64,000 nt of DNA, from contig JAEUNZ010000030.1 of the NCBI GenBank assembly GCA_016790965.1, positions 25,584 to 89,583 of the forward strand, in the 5' to 3' direction. The number at the start of each line of letters is the position of its first letter. Positions within the stretch are counted from its first letter, which is position 1. Source of the stretch: SSSZ01 sp016790965 (GTDB taxonomy: Bacteria > Pseudomonadota > Gammaproteobacteria > Burkholderiales > Rhodocyclaceae). This document shows positions 34,372-44,826 of the stretch, piece by piece. Under the pieces are notes generated by a model, which was given only the letters and a program-made list of their open reading frames with translations, did no database searches and was not told the origin of the DNA. The position numbers and the translations under genes are program-made.

Positions 34372-37300
34372 CTAGGCTGCTGCCGATCGATTGGACAGCC
34401 ATTGCAAAAGCACCTCGAAAAGCAGTTCGGGTCTGACTGGCTTCGCAATGAAATCATTCATGCCCACATCTTGGCATCGCGCCTTGTCCTCAGCAAAGGC
34501 ATTGGCGGTCATTGCGATGATCGGCGTCTCCTTGCATTGTGCGAGCTGTCGAATACGACGCGTTGCTTCCAATCCATCCATATGCGGCATCTGCATATCC
34601 ATCAGGATCAGCGCATACTGGTTTTCCGCGGCGAGCTTGACGGCCTGCGCACCATCCTCGGCAATATCCGTGATCAGAAAAACATCATCCAGCATAGAGA
34701 GTGCGACCTCCCGGTTGATCGCCTCGTCTTCAACCAGCAGGATGCGAGTGCCTGCGTAGTCATTTAACAAACGGGCTTCGGCATCAGTGATCACGCTGCC
34801 TTCAGTCTCGATCACTTCACGGGTGCTCTTTTTGAGTCGGACCGTGAACCAGAAGGTACTGGTCTGCCCGGGTACGCTGGTCACTCCCGCTTCTCCGCCC
34901 ATGATTCGAGCAATTTTCCGCGTGATCGCCAGACCCAGCCCGGTGCCACCGAATTTTCGGGTCGTTGAATTGTCCGCCTGCTCAAAGGCCGTAAACAGAC
35001 GAGGGATGGCTTCCGGTGCGATGCCAATGCCGGTATCGGTGACAGCAAACCTGATCAAGCTACTCTCGTCGCTGTCGTCTTCAAGGTGAATGGCAATCGT
35101 GATATTGCCTGCTTCGGTAAACTTGACTGCATTCGACAGATAATTGAGCAGCCCTTGTTGAATCCGGGTTTTATCGCCCATCAACCCCACCGGCAGCGGA
35201 GCTACATTGATGTTCAATGTCAGGCGTTTGGAGTGAATCCCTTCCTTGAGCATGTTGGCGACGTTATCGGCAATTTCACCGGGTTTGACCGGCAATTCTT
35301 CCAACTGGAACTTCCCGGCTTCAATTTTTGACAAGTCCAGGATGGCATTGATGGTTTCCAGCAAGTGATGCCCGGCGACTTCAATTTTGTCCAGTTTGTC
35401 GGTTTGTTTGTCGGTGAGTCCTGTACGGCGCAATAGATGGGCCATCCCGGTGATGGCGTTAAGCGGTGTCCGGATCTCGTGACTCATGTTCGCAAGGAAG
35501 GCACTCTTGGCAATGTTGGCTGTTTCAGCCTTCTCTTTGGCCATGAGCAGGTCAGCCGTTCGCTCTTCAACCAGGGATTCAAGATGGTTTCGATAGGCAA
35601 TCAGTTCAGCTTCAGCGTTTTTTCGCTCAGTAATATCTTGGACAATGCCGCGCACGCCCACTGCGATCCCATTCGACTCTTTAACCTGCTCGCCACGTGC
35701 CAGCATCCAGCCTTTGGAGCCATTGGTACGCACGAGTTCCAGTTCGAGTTCATACGAGACACCCAATTCCTGACACTGTTGCAGCGCGGTATTCAAGCGC
35801 TGCCAGCTATCCGGGGTAAAGAGCTTTTGACTTTCCGTGTAGGGAGGAATGGGCGCTTCTGGATCAAAGTCGTACATCCTGAACAGCTCTTCGGACCAGG
35901 TCACCTGATTGGTTTGGAGGTTCAGATACCAACTACCCAAATGGGCGATGCGTTGAGCCGCATTCAGCTGGTGCTGACTCTCGCGCAACATGTCCTCGGA
36001 TTGCTTGCGTTCGGTCAGATCGCTGATCAATCCATGCCAAACGCTGCCGCCCTCGGCCAGTTCAACACCATTGGATGAGATTCGCATCCAGCGAATTTCA
36101 CCACGTACAACAAACCGTCCCTCCCATCGAAATGGCTTGAGCGTCTTCTGAGCGAACTCGTTGGCATGCGTGAGACTGGCCAAATCATCCGGATGAACAC
36201 AGCGAAAAGCGGCCGACACATCTTCTAGGATGGCTTCAACGGGGACATTGAGGATTTGCGCCATTTGCGGACTGACATAATCGAAACACATGCTGCCATC
36301 TGGACAGAACCTGAAAGCATAGACCCCCCCGGGGATCGTTCGCAGTAGCTGCTCATAACGTTGCTTGCTCCGAAGGAGTTCGTCCGCTGCCTGCTTTTCA
36401 CCTGTGATATCTCGTTTTACAGCCACGTAGTGAGTGACTTTGCCATCGGACTGCCGGATGGGGCCGATGATGGCCTGTTCGACATATTCGCTGCCGTCCT
36501 GACGCTTGTTGATCAATTCGCCGCGCCAAACTTCTCCTTCGCCCAGGGTCTGCCAGAGGCCTTTGAAGGTGTCCTGCGATGTTTTGCCCGAGTGCAGAAT
36601 GCGGGGGTTTTGTCCGAGCACGTCCTCTTTGGTGAATCCTGTTGTCCTGACAAATGCCTCGTTCACATATTCGATTTCGGCATCGAGATTGGTGATGACG
36701 ATACTTTCGGGCGACTGCTCTACCGCCTGGGCCAGTTTCCTTAGATGAATATCCGTCTCTTTGCGCCGTGTGATGTCGACGTCCATGCAAACAAAGTACA
36801 CTTCGCCGGCGCTCTCGCCGGGAATCGGAAATATGGTCGACTCCACCCAGCGCGGTTCGCCTTGTCGGTTGCGTATCGGATATTCGAGTGGTCCTACCGT
36901 TTTCCCAGAAAGCTCGATTTCACCGAGCAACTGATTGAAAGCAGCGGCTTCCTCGGGCGACATGATCAGCTGGTCGAGTGTTTTGCCCATCGCTTCGTGG
37001 GCGGTCCAACCATAAATGAATTCTGCAGCATGGTTCCAATAGCGCACGTGGCCATTCCGGTCATACCACTGAATCGCCACGTTTGGCGTATGTTCCAGCG
37101 TTGCCTCGAGTTGTGCTTCGACTTGTTTGAGTTGATCTTCAACCAGCTGACGGGTGGCCATTTCCGCGTAAACCGCCGTCCGGACGTTTTCCAGGAGGCG
37201 GGTCTGTGAAATGGTCCCGACAATTCGATCGTCAGCGTCGACGACCACTGCATACCCGACTTGTTCGGCGACCAACTGCGCCATGACTTCGGCGATGCTC

Positions 37301-37947
37301 GCGGTATCGGCGAGCGGCGTCACCATCGAGCGCATGACCTCGCTGAGTCGGACCGCGCTGCCGTCCTCGTGGCGGGCCAGAACGGTTGGCACCTGATCTT
37401 CGGTGAAGAGACCGACAAACCGTCCATGCTCGGTTACAAGAATACAGCCCCGTCGTTCGCGAACCATAAGATCGATTGCTTCACCGACTGGAACCTCAGG
37501 CGAGAGCTGTGGCACGCTCTGATCGACCAGATCGCGCAGGCTGCGGATGTTCTGGAACAGTTCCATGCCGAGATGGCCGAGAAAGTTGCGCTCGGCGGCC
37601 ACACCCACGACGAGGCCATGTTCATCCAGAACGATCAGATGCCTCAGGCGGGAGAGGCACAGCTGAATATAGGCAGATCGAAAGCCGATCGATCCGGGAA
37701 TGGCGACCACGGGGGTGCTCATGAATTCCTGCACGAGTCGATTGCGATCCTGCTTCTGGTGAAGAAGACGAATCAGGTCGCGCTCTGTCAGGATGCCGAT
37801 CGGCTTCTCTCCATCCAGTACGATGACGTGGGTGACGTGCTCCACTTTCATCCGTTCGATCATCGCTGCGACCGTGCAAGTCGGTGTGACGGAGAAGACG
37901 TGATATTCCATCACATCGTCTAAACGCAAATTGGCGATCGGAATCAT
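34372..37947 (-). CDS. Hybrid histidine kinase with four CBS and four PAS domains
   Basis: 1191 residues, no membrane segment. Order: four CBS motifs at about residues 8-255 (such as VIVLDGEKPIGILTERDLI and GRFVGLFTEDQ), four PAS/PAC repeats from about 285 to 780, the kinase H-box ANMSHEIRTPLNAITGM near residue 825, N-box QQGLLNYLSNAVKFTEAG, ATP boxes TDTGIGIAPEA and GGTGLGLAITRKIA, and a C-terminal receiver with ILVEDEAINREVALS, LILMDMQMPHMDG, MTANAF and FIAKPV. CBS pairs commonly bind adenosyl nucleotides, so it may sense energy state along with PAS signals (redox, O2 or ligand). There is no output domain. It lies convergent with the HNH gene and on the same strand as a LuxR regulator. Confidence 0.93.
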   Translation of the reverse strand: MIPIANLRLDDVMEYHVFSVTPTCTVAAMIERMKVEHVTHVIVLDGEKPIGILTERDLIRLLHQKQDRNRLVQEFMSTPVVAIPGSIGFRSAYIQLCLSRLRHLIVLDEHGLVVGVAAERNFLGHLGMELFQNIRSLRDLVDQSVPQLSPEVPVGEAIDLMVRERRGCILVTEHGRFVGLFTEDQVPTVLARHEDGSAVRLSEVMRSMVTPLADTASIAEVMAQLVAEQVGYAVVVDADDRIVGTISQTRLLENVRTAVYAEMATRQLVEDQLKQVEAQLEATLEHTPNVAIQWYDRNGHVRYWNHAAEFIYGWTAHEAMGKTLDQLIMSPEEAAAFNQLLGEIELSGKTVGPLEYPIRNRQGEPRWVESTIFPIPGESAGEVYFVCMDVDITRRKETDIHLRKLAQAVEQSPESIVITNLDAEIEYVNEAFVRTTGFTKEDVLGQNPRILHSGKTSQDTFKGLWQTLGEGEVWRGELINKRQDGSEYVEQAIIGPIRQSDGKVTHYVAVKRDITGEKQAADELLRSKQRYEQLLRTIPGGVYAFRFCPDGSMCFDYVSPQMAQILNVPVEAILEDVSAAFRCVHPDDLASLTHANEFAQKTLKPFRWEGRFVVRGEIRWMRISSNGVELAEGGSVWHGLISDLTERKQSEDMLRESQHQLNAAQRIAHLGSWYLNLQTNQVTWSEELFRMYDFDPEAPIPPYTESQKLFTPDSWQRLNTALQQCQELGVSYELELELVRTNGSKGWMLARGEQVKESNGIAVGVRGIVQDITERKNAEAELIAYRNHLESLVEERTADLLMAKEKAETANIAKSAFLANMSHEIRTPLNAITGMAHLLRRTGLTDKQTDKLDKIEVAGHHLLETINAILDLSKIEAGKFQLEELPVKPGEIADNVANMLKEGIHSKRLTLNINVAPLPVGLMGDKTRIQQGLLNYLSNAVKFTEAGNITIAIHLEDDSDESSLIRFAVTDTGIGIAPEAIPRLFTAFEQADNSTTRKFGGTGLGLAITRKIARIMGGEAGVTSVPGQTSTFWFTVRLKKSTREVIETEGSVITDAEARLLNDYAGTRILLVEDEAINREVALSMLDDVFLITDIAEDGAQAVKLAAENQYALILMDMQMPHMDGLEATRRIRQLAQCKETPIIAMTANAFAEDKARCQDVGMNDFIAKPVRPELLFEVLLQWLSNRSAAA

Positions 37948-38060
37948 AGTCGGGACAGGGTGACAGAGCGTTTAGCCGCCGTTGAGGGACATACAATGCA
38001 CGTCCGGCAAATCAAAGGCGGAGCACAAGTAATTTAATTACGCGTCGGAGCACGGAAATT

Positions 38061-38825
38061 CTAGAGCTGGCCGTTGCGAGTCAAAAATGCGATCAATTCG
38101 GCATCGCTGTTGAGATTCAGTTTATTCAGAATCCGCGATCGGTAAGTCGAAATGCTCTTCGGGCTCAGCTTCAGCGCCGCCGCAATACTTGCCTGGCGTT
38201 GGCCTTGAGCCAAACCCCGAAGCACCTCCATTTCACGCGTAGAAAGGGAGTCGAGCTGGTGTTGGACATGGATCGAGGCTTCCTGGCGCGGCGAGAAGGA
38301 GTGGGCCAGTTCGGCTGTTTTCAGATTCTGGTCGAGGGAGGATTTAATTCGCCCGGCCAATCCGCTCAAATTAGCCAGTGCCGCACTTAATTCAGACTGT
38401 TTGCGTTGCGCCTCAAGTTCGCTCAGCCGGCGTTGCGTGATATCCGTGTGAACGATGAGCACCTCACGCGGAATGGCATGTGTCAACGGGCGTACGTTCA
38501 TTTCGAACCACCGATCCTTCTGCGGACTGTGACAGGGATAGGTGAGGGAATAATCTCGCCGCGCTCCCTCCAGGACCGCCTCGATCCCATGACATATGTC
38601 GCCGAATGTATCCGGGTCAGCCTGCGCGGCCGCTCGACAGACGTTCAGATAGTTCGATCCAACGGCAATGTATCGCGGTAATGTCCCATCGGCACAGGGG
38701 TTTTTTCTGGCGAATTTACGCCAGGATCTATTGGTAAAAAGAATGCTGCCGCAAGCATCGAGAATGACGATGTTGTCATTCAGTGCGTCTAGCGCATCGA
38801 TAAATCGCGAATGTACCGCAGGCAT
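38061..38825 (-). CDS. PAS-LuxR transcriptional regulator
   Basis: 254 residues. An N-terminal PAS domain (RFIDALDALNDNIVILDACG through PREVLIVHTDITQRRLSELE) is followed by a helical linker and a C-terminal LuxR/NarL-type helix-turn-helix: LSTREMEVLRGLAQGQRQASIAAALKLSPKSISTYRSRILNKLNLNSD (residues 198-245). There is no receiver domain, so it senses directly through PAS or is recruited by the kinases around it. It is the only DNA-binding output in this signalling cluster. It is divergent from the MASE1 kinase and upstream of the CBS-PAS kinase on the same strand, so it may regulate both. Confidence 0.92.
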   Translation of the reverse strand: MPAVHSRFIDALDALNDNIVILDACGSILFTNRSWRKFARKNPCADGTLPRYIAVGSNYLNVCRAAAQADPDTFGDICHGIEAVLEGARRDYSLTYPCHSPQKDRWFEMNVRPLTHAIPREVLIVHTDITQRRLSELEAQRKQSELSAALANLSGLAGRIKSSLDQNLKTAELAHSFSPRQEASIHVQHQLDSLSTREMEVLRGLAQGQRQASIAAALKLSPKSISTYRSRILNKLNLNSDAELIAFLTRNGQL

Positions 38826-38950
38826 TTACTGATTTTTTGACGTGTAGGAAGCTACGTAGGATATAACTGACATACTTTATGTTTTTTATATTGGATAATA
38901 TTTTCCACTTAAACAACCCTACTGTCAAAAGTAAAATCATTGCTGATTTG

Positions 38951-41900
38951 ATGATGAGCATTCCGGAGTCTGCACATAAATCGTCTAAATTCAATGGGTT
39001 AAATCCCGTACGGATCCCGTTGGCCGGACTGATTTATGCTTTGCTCGGTGGCTTGGGACTCGCGCTGGCCATCCCGCCGGGGTATGCCAGTCCTGTATTT
39101 CCAGCCGCCGGGTTTGGTCTTGCGGTTGTTCTCTTGCAAGGTCACCGCACGCTACTGGGTGTCGGTCTAGGTTCCTTGGTGTTGAATCTTGGCGTGGCGC
39201 TTTATCACGGCAACTTTGCAGGCACCACGATTCTGGTGGCGACTGGCATTGCCATTGGGGCAATGCTCCAAGCCTGGGCTGGGCATGCCTTGGTTCAGCG
39301 CAGGCTTGGCGGCCAATGGCAGCGCCTCGCTCGAGAGCGCGATTTGCTTTTGCTCCTCCTGCTTGGCGGCCCGGTCGCTTGCCTGGTTTCTGCATCCGTC
39401 GGCGTGCTGACACTTTTCGCGTCGGGCATTGTCCCCGCTGCCGCCACGGGCTACGCCTGGTGGACATGGTTTGTTGGAGACACGCTGGGCGTCCTGCTGG
39501 CCGCGCCACTCACCTTGGGGCTGGTACAGCGTCGCGACCCGCTCTGGCAAACACGACTCAAAAGCATTGTTACGCCCATCGTTGTTGTCACAGCGCTGGC
39601 GGCGGTGACTTTCCTGGGTGCTGCCCGTTGGGAGGCAAAGAGTCAAAGTGACAAACTGGATGAACAGGGCAGCAATTTGGCCAAGAGCCTGGAATTACGC
39701 TTCGTGGCTCACCGGGAATCGCTCTCCGCGCTCGCTCGGTTGGTAGAAATTTTGCCGGATTTCAATGCGGCGCAATTCGAACACTTCACGGCCAATACCT
39801 TGCACGATCAGCCCGATGTCTTCGCACTGAGTTTCAATCCGTATGTGACAAACCAACAGCGCCCGGCATTTGAAGCGCATATGGCCGCCATTTCCCCCTC
39901 GGGCCATTTCGAGATCACCGAGCGTGATGCCCAGAAGAATCTGGTGCGCGCCGGGGAGCGCGCGGACTATTTCACGGTGAGCTTTATCCGCCCACTGGTC
40001 GGCAATCTGCCGGCGATTGGTTTCGACATCCAGTCAGAACCGATTCGGCGCAATGCTATCGAGCGGGCCATTATCGCAGGACAGACCGTCGCGACGGCAC
40101 CGATACGATTGGTTCAGGAGTCTCGAGCGCGAACCGGCGTGCTACTCCTTTCACCCGCCTACCGCGATCGACCGGTCGGAACCGCCATGGCGGGTCGAAC
40201 CGGTCTGCTGGGTTTGGCGGTGGCCGTGCTCAAAGTCGACGAAATGGTCGAAGCCGCCATGTACGCCAGCCAACTGTCGGGGGTGAGTATCGAAATCGAT
40301 GATCCGGAATCCGAAATTCGTACCCTCTATCGATCACCGACGAACCAACCGCCCGCCGCGGGCTTTCCTCCATGGGTCACAACCCTCAAAATGGCCGATC
40401 GCGAATGGTCGCTCCGCGTAATTCCCACCGCAGCTTACGCGGAAAAGTACCGCCCTTGGATGGCCTGGGCCGTCGGGGTCGTCGGCCTGTTGATCGCTGC
40501 CTTGGTGCAGACCCTGCTCTTGGTCATCACGGGACGGGCAGCCCTCGTGCAGGAACGAGTGGACGAGCAAACGGACGCGATACGCCAGAAAAGTACGGCC
40601 CTGACCCAGAGTGAGGAACGCTATCGTTCTTTGGTCACCAATATTCGGGAAGTGGTCTTTCAAACGGATGCGCAGGGTCTTTGGACCTTTCTCAACCCGG
40701 CCTGGAGCGAAGTCACCGGATTTCCGATAGAGGAGTGTCTGGGCAAACTCTTTCTTGACTATGTTCATCCGGACGACCGACAGACAAATCTGGAGCGTTT
40801 TGAGCCCCTGATACAGCGCAAGAAGGCCTATTGCCGCCACGAGATCCGCTACCGCCATCAAGACGGTGGATTCCGCTGGATCGAAGTCTATGCCCGGCTC
40901 ATCGTCGATCAGCATGATGCCATTACCGGCACCACGGGCACCTTGATGGACATCACCGACCGCCGCCAGGCCGAAGCGGCCCTGCGCAGCAGCGAGGCCA
41001 TGTTGCAGCGTGCCCAGTCCGTGGCCAGGATCGGCAGCTGGGAGCTTGATGTTCAGTCCGGACGATTGTCCTGGTCAGCGGAGACGTACCGTATCTTCGG
41101 GGTGCCACGCGACGTGTCTCCGACGGTCGACCTGTTTTTTGGCCTGATTTTTCAAGTGGATCGGGAACGTGTCGCACATGCCTGGAATGCTGCCATTTCC
41201 GGTGAACGTTACGACATCGAGCATCGCGTCGTTGTGGCAGGTCAGACGCTGTGGGTGCGGGAGCAAGCGGATGTGCAGTTCGACAGCCAGGGTGCGGCAA
41301 TCTATGCGATCGGCGTCGTCCAAGATATCACTGCCAAAAAACTCGCCGACGAGAGAGAGGAACGGGCCAGGGCTTTATTGATTTCGGCGATCAATACGAT
41401 CGGCGAGGCCTTTGTTATCTACGACCCGGCCGACCGGCTTTATCTGTGCAATGAGCAATACCGAGAGTTCTATTCCGCCTCGGCAGCGCTCATCCAACCC
41501 GGGAACAGTTTCGAGGACATCATTCGTTACGGGCTGACGCAGGGTCAATATGCCGAAGCCTTGGGACGCGAAGCGGACTGGCTGGCCGAGCGACTTGAAC
41601 AGCATCGCAACGCCGATACTGACCTGATCCAGCCACTGACGGACGGACGATGGCTACGCATTCTCGAGCGGCGGACACCCGAGGGCTATACCGTCGGCTT
41701 CCGCGTTGATGTCACTCCCCTCATGAACGCAAAAAATGAAGCCATTGCGGCGAATCGCGCGAAGAGCGCCTTCCTGGCCACCATGAGCCACGAAATTCGC
41801 ACACCGATGAACGGGATTCTCGGCATGGCTCAATTGCTGCTCGAGGACGATATCTCGCCCGGAGAGCGCTGCGACTTCGCGCGGACGATACTCAATTCCG

Positions 41901-43177
41901 GCCAGACCTTGATGGTCTTGCTGAACGACATTCTCGATCTATCCAAAATCGAGTCCGGCAGGTTCGAGATCGAGAACAAGGCCTTCGATCTCGAACAGTT
42001 GACCCAGGAGACTGCGCTGTTATTCAGCAGCGCAGCTCAAGCCAAAGGTCTGGCACTCGTCTGGGACGCATCCGCCATTCAGAATCGTCGCTATCTCGGC
42101 GATTCACACCGGATCAGCCAGATGATGTCAAATCTGGTCAACAATGCCATCAAATTCACCGAGAGCGGCCAGATTGGCATATCAGTCCGACAAATTGATT
42201 GTCGCGGTGACGTGGCCGAGCTGGAAATCGCTGTGAGCGATACCGGCATCGGCGTCAGCGAAGAACATCAGGCAAAGCTGTTCGCGCCCTTCACCCAGGC
42301 GGACAGTTCGATCACCCGGCAATATGGGGGCTCCGGTCTGGGTCTGTCGATCGTTCGCAGCATGTCGCGACAAATGGGTGGCGATGCCGGCGTCGACAGT
42401 CAATTGGGGCAAGGGAGCCGATTCTGGTTCCGTATTCGTCTGAAAGCGGTTGCCTCTGCTCAGGATACCCGTCGGCATGAGCGCCAGCCGGGTCACGATC
42501 CCTTCCACCTGGCCCATAGCTTCAGTGGCAACATCTTGGTGGTTGAGGACAATCCGACCAATCAGAAGGTCATTGTTTCGATGCTGACGGCTTTTGGACT
42601 GGCTTGCCAAGTCGCAGAGAACGGGGAGGAAGGCGTTCGCCGGGTCCAATCCGGCGAGCCGTTCGATCTGATTCTGATGGACCTGCAGATGCCCGTCCTC
42701 GATGGCTATCAAGCCACCCAAAAAATCCGTGACTGGGAAGCCGGGACATCGAAGTCGCAATGCCCGATCGTCGCGCTCACCGCACATGCGATGGGTGAAG
42801 TCCGCGAGCACGCCTTGGCTGTCGGGATGAATGAATTCATGACCAAGCCGATAGACGTTCACATACTGGAAGCGGTACTCGCCCGGTTTCTTTCGGCGCA
42901 GCAGCGATCGGCGACCAGCCATCCTCCGCTTGACGACGCTCAAAGACCGGTGGATCTGGCGAAACTCCTCCCGGCGCTGGCTGAATTAATGCCGCTCCTT
43001 GAACAGCAAAAATACAATGCCGTCCCTGTTTTTGACGCAGTTCGTGACCTGACGCGAGGAAGCTCTCTGGAATCGGCGTTCAGCAAAGCGGGGAAATTGA
43101 TAGACGAGATGGGCTTTAAGGCCGCTCTGTGGGAAATAGAGCAGATCATCATAGCGAATGACTGGAAGGTTGATTGA
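38951..43177 (+). CDS. MASE1-CHASE-PAS hybrid histidine kinase
   Basis: About 1408 residues from the ATG at 38951 (38954 also possible). The frame extends to 38879, but that part is A+T-rich and probably promoter. Positions below count from 38879. A MASE1 domain of about eight helices (residues 45-245: GLIYALLGGLGLALAIPPGY, then AAGFGLAVVLLQGH) comes first, then a CHASE-type periplasmic domain (about 270-450), a helix near 515, three PAS domains (570-955), the H-box ATMSHEIRTPMNGILGM, N-box SNLVNNAIKFT, DTGIGVSE and GSGLGLSIVRS boxes, and a receiver with LVVEDNPTNQ, LILMDLQMPVLDG and FMTKPID. A 95-residue tail may be a degenerate Hpt. It overlaps or abuts the next kinase gene. Confidence 0.93.
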   Translation: MMSIPESAHKSSKFNGLNPVRIPLAGLIYALLGGLGLALAIPPGYASPVFPAAGFGLAVVLLQGHRTLLGVGLGSLVLNLGVALYHGNFAGTTILVATGIAIGAMLQAWAGHALVQRRLGGQWQRLARERDLLLLLLLGGPVACLVSASVGVLTLFASGIVPAAATGYAWWTWFVGDTLGVLLAAPLTLGLVQRRDPLWQTRLKSIVTPIVVVTALAAVTFLGAARWEAKSQSDKLDEQGSNLAKSLELRFVAHRESLSALARLVEILPDFNAAQFEHFTANTLHDQPDVFALSFNPYVTNQQRPAFEAHMAAISPSGHFEITERDAQKNLVRAGERADYFTVSFIRPLVGNLPAIGFDIQSEPIRRNAIERAIIAGQTVATAPIRLVQESRARTGVLLLSPAYRDRPVGTAMAGRTGLLGLAVAVLKVDEMVEAAMYASQLSGVSIEIDDPESEIRTLYRSPTNQPPAAGFPPWVTTLKMADREWSLRVIPTAAYAEKYRPWMAWAVGVVGLLIAALVQTLLLVITGRAALVQERVDEQTDAIRQKSTALTQSEERYRSLVTNIREVVFQTDAQGLWTFLNPAWSEVTGFPIEECLGKLFLDYVHPDDRQTNLERFEPLIQRKKAYCRHEIRYRHQDGGFRWIEVYARLIVDQHDAITGTTGTLMDITDRRQAEAALRSSEAMLQRAQSVARIGSWELDVQSGRLSWSAETYRIFGVPRDVSPTVDLFFGLIFQVDRERVAHAWNAAISGERYDIEHRVVVAGQTLWVREQADVQFDSQGAAIYAIGVVQDITAKKLADEREERARALLISAINTIGEAFVIYDPADRLYLCNEQYREFYSASAALIQPGNSFEDIIRYGLTQGQYAEALGREADWLAERLEQHRNADTDLIQPLTDGRWLRILERRTPEGYTVGFRVDVTPLMNAKNEAIAANRAKSAFLATMSHEIRTPMNGILGMAQLLLEDDISPGERCDFARTILNSGQTLMVLLNDILDLSKIESGRFEIENKAFDLEQLTQETALLFSSAAQAKGLALVWDASAIQNRRYLGDSHRISQMMSNLVNNAIKFTESGQIGISVRQIDCRGDVAELEIAVSDTGIGVSEEHQAKLFAPFTQADSSITRQYGGSGLGLSIVRSMSRQMGGDAGVDSQLGQGSRFWFRIRLKAVASAQDTRRHERQPGHDPFHLAHSFSGNILVVEDNPTNQKVIVSMLTAFGLACQVAENGEEGVRRVQSGEPFDLILMDLQMPVLDGYQATQKIRDWEAGTSKSQCPIVALTAHAMGEVREHALAVGMNEFMTKPIDVHILEAVLARFLSAQQRSATSHPPLDDAQRPVDLAKLLPALAELMPLLEQQKYNAVPVFDAVRDLTRGSSLESAFSKAGKLIDEMGFKAALWEIEQIIIANDWKVD

Positions 43178-43179
43178 TC

Positions 43180-44826
43180 ATGCAGGCGAAACCGAAGATT
43201 TTGGCGATTGACGATCATCCGTTAAACCTCAAGACGCTCGGGGCCGCGCTGGTCGACGATTATGATTTTCAGGTGGCGACGAATGGCCCGGATGGTTTGA
43301 CCTTGGCGAGTGCTGCCAAACCTGACCTCATCCTGCTCGACTGCATGATGCCGGAGATGGATGGCTTCGAAGTTTGTCGCCGCCTCAAGGCGGATCCCGA
43401 ACTCAAGCGCATTCCGGTGATATTCATCACCGCCCTGTCCGAAGTTGATGCGGAAACCTTTGGGCTTGAATTAGGTGCCGCTGACTATCTACTTAAGCCA
43501 ATCAATGTGCCCATCGCCAGGCTGCGTATCCGCAACCTGCTGGAACGCGAAGCCCTTCGCAGGGAAATCGAAGTCCACCGAAACCATCTGGAGTCTCTGG
43601 TTGCGGAGCGCACCCTAAGCCTGTCCATCGCCAAGGAGTCCGCCGAGGGGGCCAGCCGCGTCAAGGCCAATATTCTGGCGAATATCAGTCACGAGTTCCG
43701 AACCCCTATGAACGGCATCATGGGCATGGTGGGTCTGGCCAGACGGCGCAGCCAGGATGCCAAAGTGGTCGACTATCTCCTGAAGGCAGAACAAGCAGCA
43801 CAGCACCTGTTGGGGACGCTGACCGGCCTGCTCGACCTCGCTTCTGCGGAGTCGAATCGCCTGACCGTGGAACGCACGGCCTTTTGCCCGACCGAAATGA
43901 TTGAAAAAACCAGAGCTCAATTCGATGCGCGCATTGAGGAGAAAGGCCTACGATTTAATTTGCAAAACGATTCGCATATTGATGGTGCTCGACGCCAGAT
44001 TATTGGCGACCCATTACGAATTGCGCAGATTGTGCGCGAATTGATCGACAACGCGATCAAATTCAGCGCCCAGGATGGCGTCATTACGATCTGTGCAGTG
44101 CTGGAGAAGAACAGTTCAGGGCAGCCATCACTGGTGCTTCAAGTCAGAGACGAAGGCATTGGCATTGCGGCAGCTGAAATACCGCATATTTTTGAGCCAT
44201 TCCACCAAGTCGATGCGAGTCCGACACGTCGCTATGGCGGCAATGGCATTGGACTCGCCTTATGCCACCAACTCGCCCGACACATGGGCGGCACGCTTTC
44301 GGTCAGTAGTACGCTGGGCCGAGGCTCAACCTTTACTCTGTCCATCCCGACCGATTTATCCGAAACGTCTCCTAAGGCAGCGACCACGGCGGAGGAAACC
44401 AGTACAGAACTTCGCGTTCGCCATGCCGGCAAGCCGATTCTCGTTGTCGAAGACGATCGCTCGATTCAGGTCTTTATCCAGGCGATCCTGGAATTGGCAG
44501 GCCTAGAGGTCAGTGTGGCCAACGATGGATCAAGTGCAATCGATTTGTCTCATGCCAAGAAATTCGATCTGATCCTGATGGATCTGGTGATGCCCGGCGT
44601 TTCAGGAATCGAAGCGACCAAGGCCATCCGTACCCAGCCGGGCTACGCTACTGTGCCGATACTCGCGGTCACGGCCCGAGCCTTTGAGGACGACCGTGAT
44701 GCCTGTCTGAAGGCAGGCATCGATGCCCATATTCCAAAACCGATCTCCCGCGAGTTATTGCTTGGCACGGTACTTCAGTGTCTTGATGCCGGGAGATATA
44801 TTGAAGCGAGCCCGAGGGTGAATTGA
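43180..44826 (+). CDS. REC-histidine kinase-REC hybrid protein
   Basis: 548 residues from the ATG two bases after the previous stop. An N-terminal receiver (ILAIDDHPLNLKTL, LILLDCMMPEMDGFEVC, ITALSEV, LLKPINVP) is followed by a coiled linker and the kinase core: H-box ANISHEFRTPMNGIMGM, N-box RELIDNAIKFSAQDG, G boxes DEGIGIAAAEIP and GGNGIGLALCHQ. A second receiver ends the protein (LVVEDDRSIQVFI, LILMDLVMPGVSG, VTARAF, HIPKPI). Soluble; no sensing domain of its own, so it probably takes signals or phosphate from the MASE1 kinase before it and the hemerythrin kinase after it. The next ATG follows its stop with no gap, so the three genes form one operon. Confidence 0.94.
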   Translation: MQAKPKILAIDDHPLNLKTLGAALVDDYDFQVATNGPDGLTLASAAKPDLILLDCMMPEMDGFEVCRRLKADPELKRIPVIFITALSEVDAETFGLELGAADYLLKPINVPIARLRIRNLLEREALRREIEVHRNHLESLVAERTLSLSIAKESAEGASRVKANILANISHEFRTPMNGIMGMVGLARRRSQDAKVVDYLLKAEQAAQHLLGTLTGLLDLASAESNRLTVERTAFCPTEMIEKTRAQFDARIEEKGLRFNLQNDSHIDGARRQIIGDPLRIAQIVRELIDNAIKFSAQDGVITICAVLEKNSSGQPSLVLQVRDEGIGIAAAEIPHIFEPFHQVDASPTRRYGGNGIGLALCHQLARHMGGTLSVSSTLGRGSTFTLSIPTDLSETSPKAATTAEETSTELRVRHAGKPILVVEDDRSIQVFIQAILELAGLEVSVANDGSSAIDLSHAKKFDLILMDLVMPGVSGIEATKAIRTQPGYATVPILAVTARAFEDDRDACLKAGIDAHIPKPISRELLLGTVLQCLDAGRYIEASPRVN

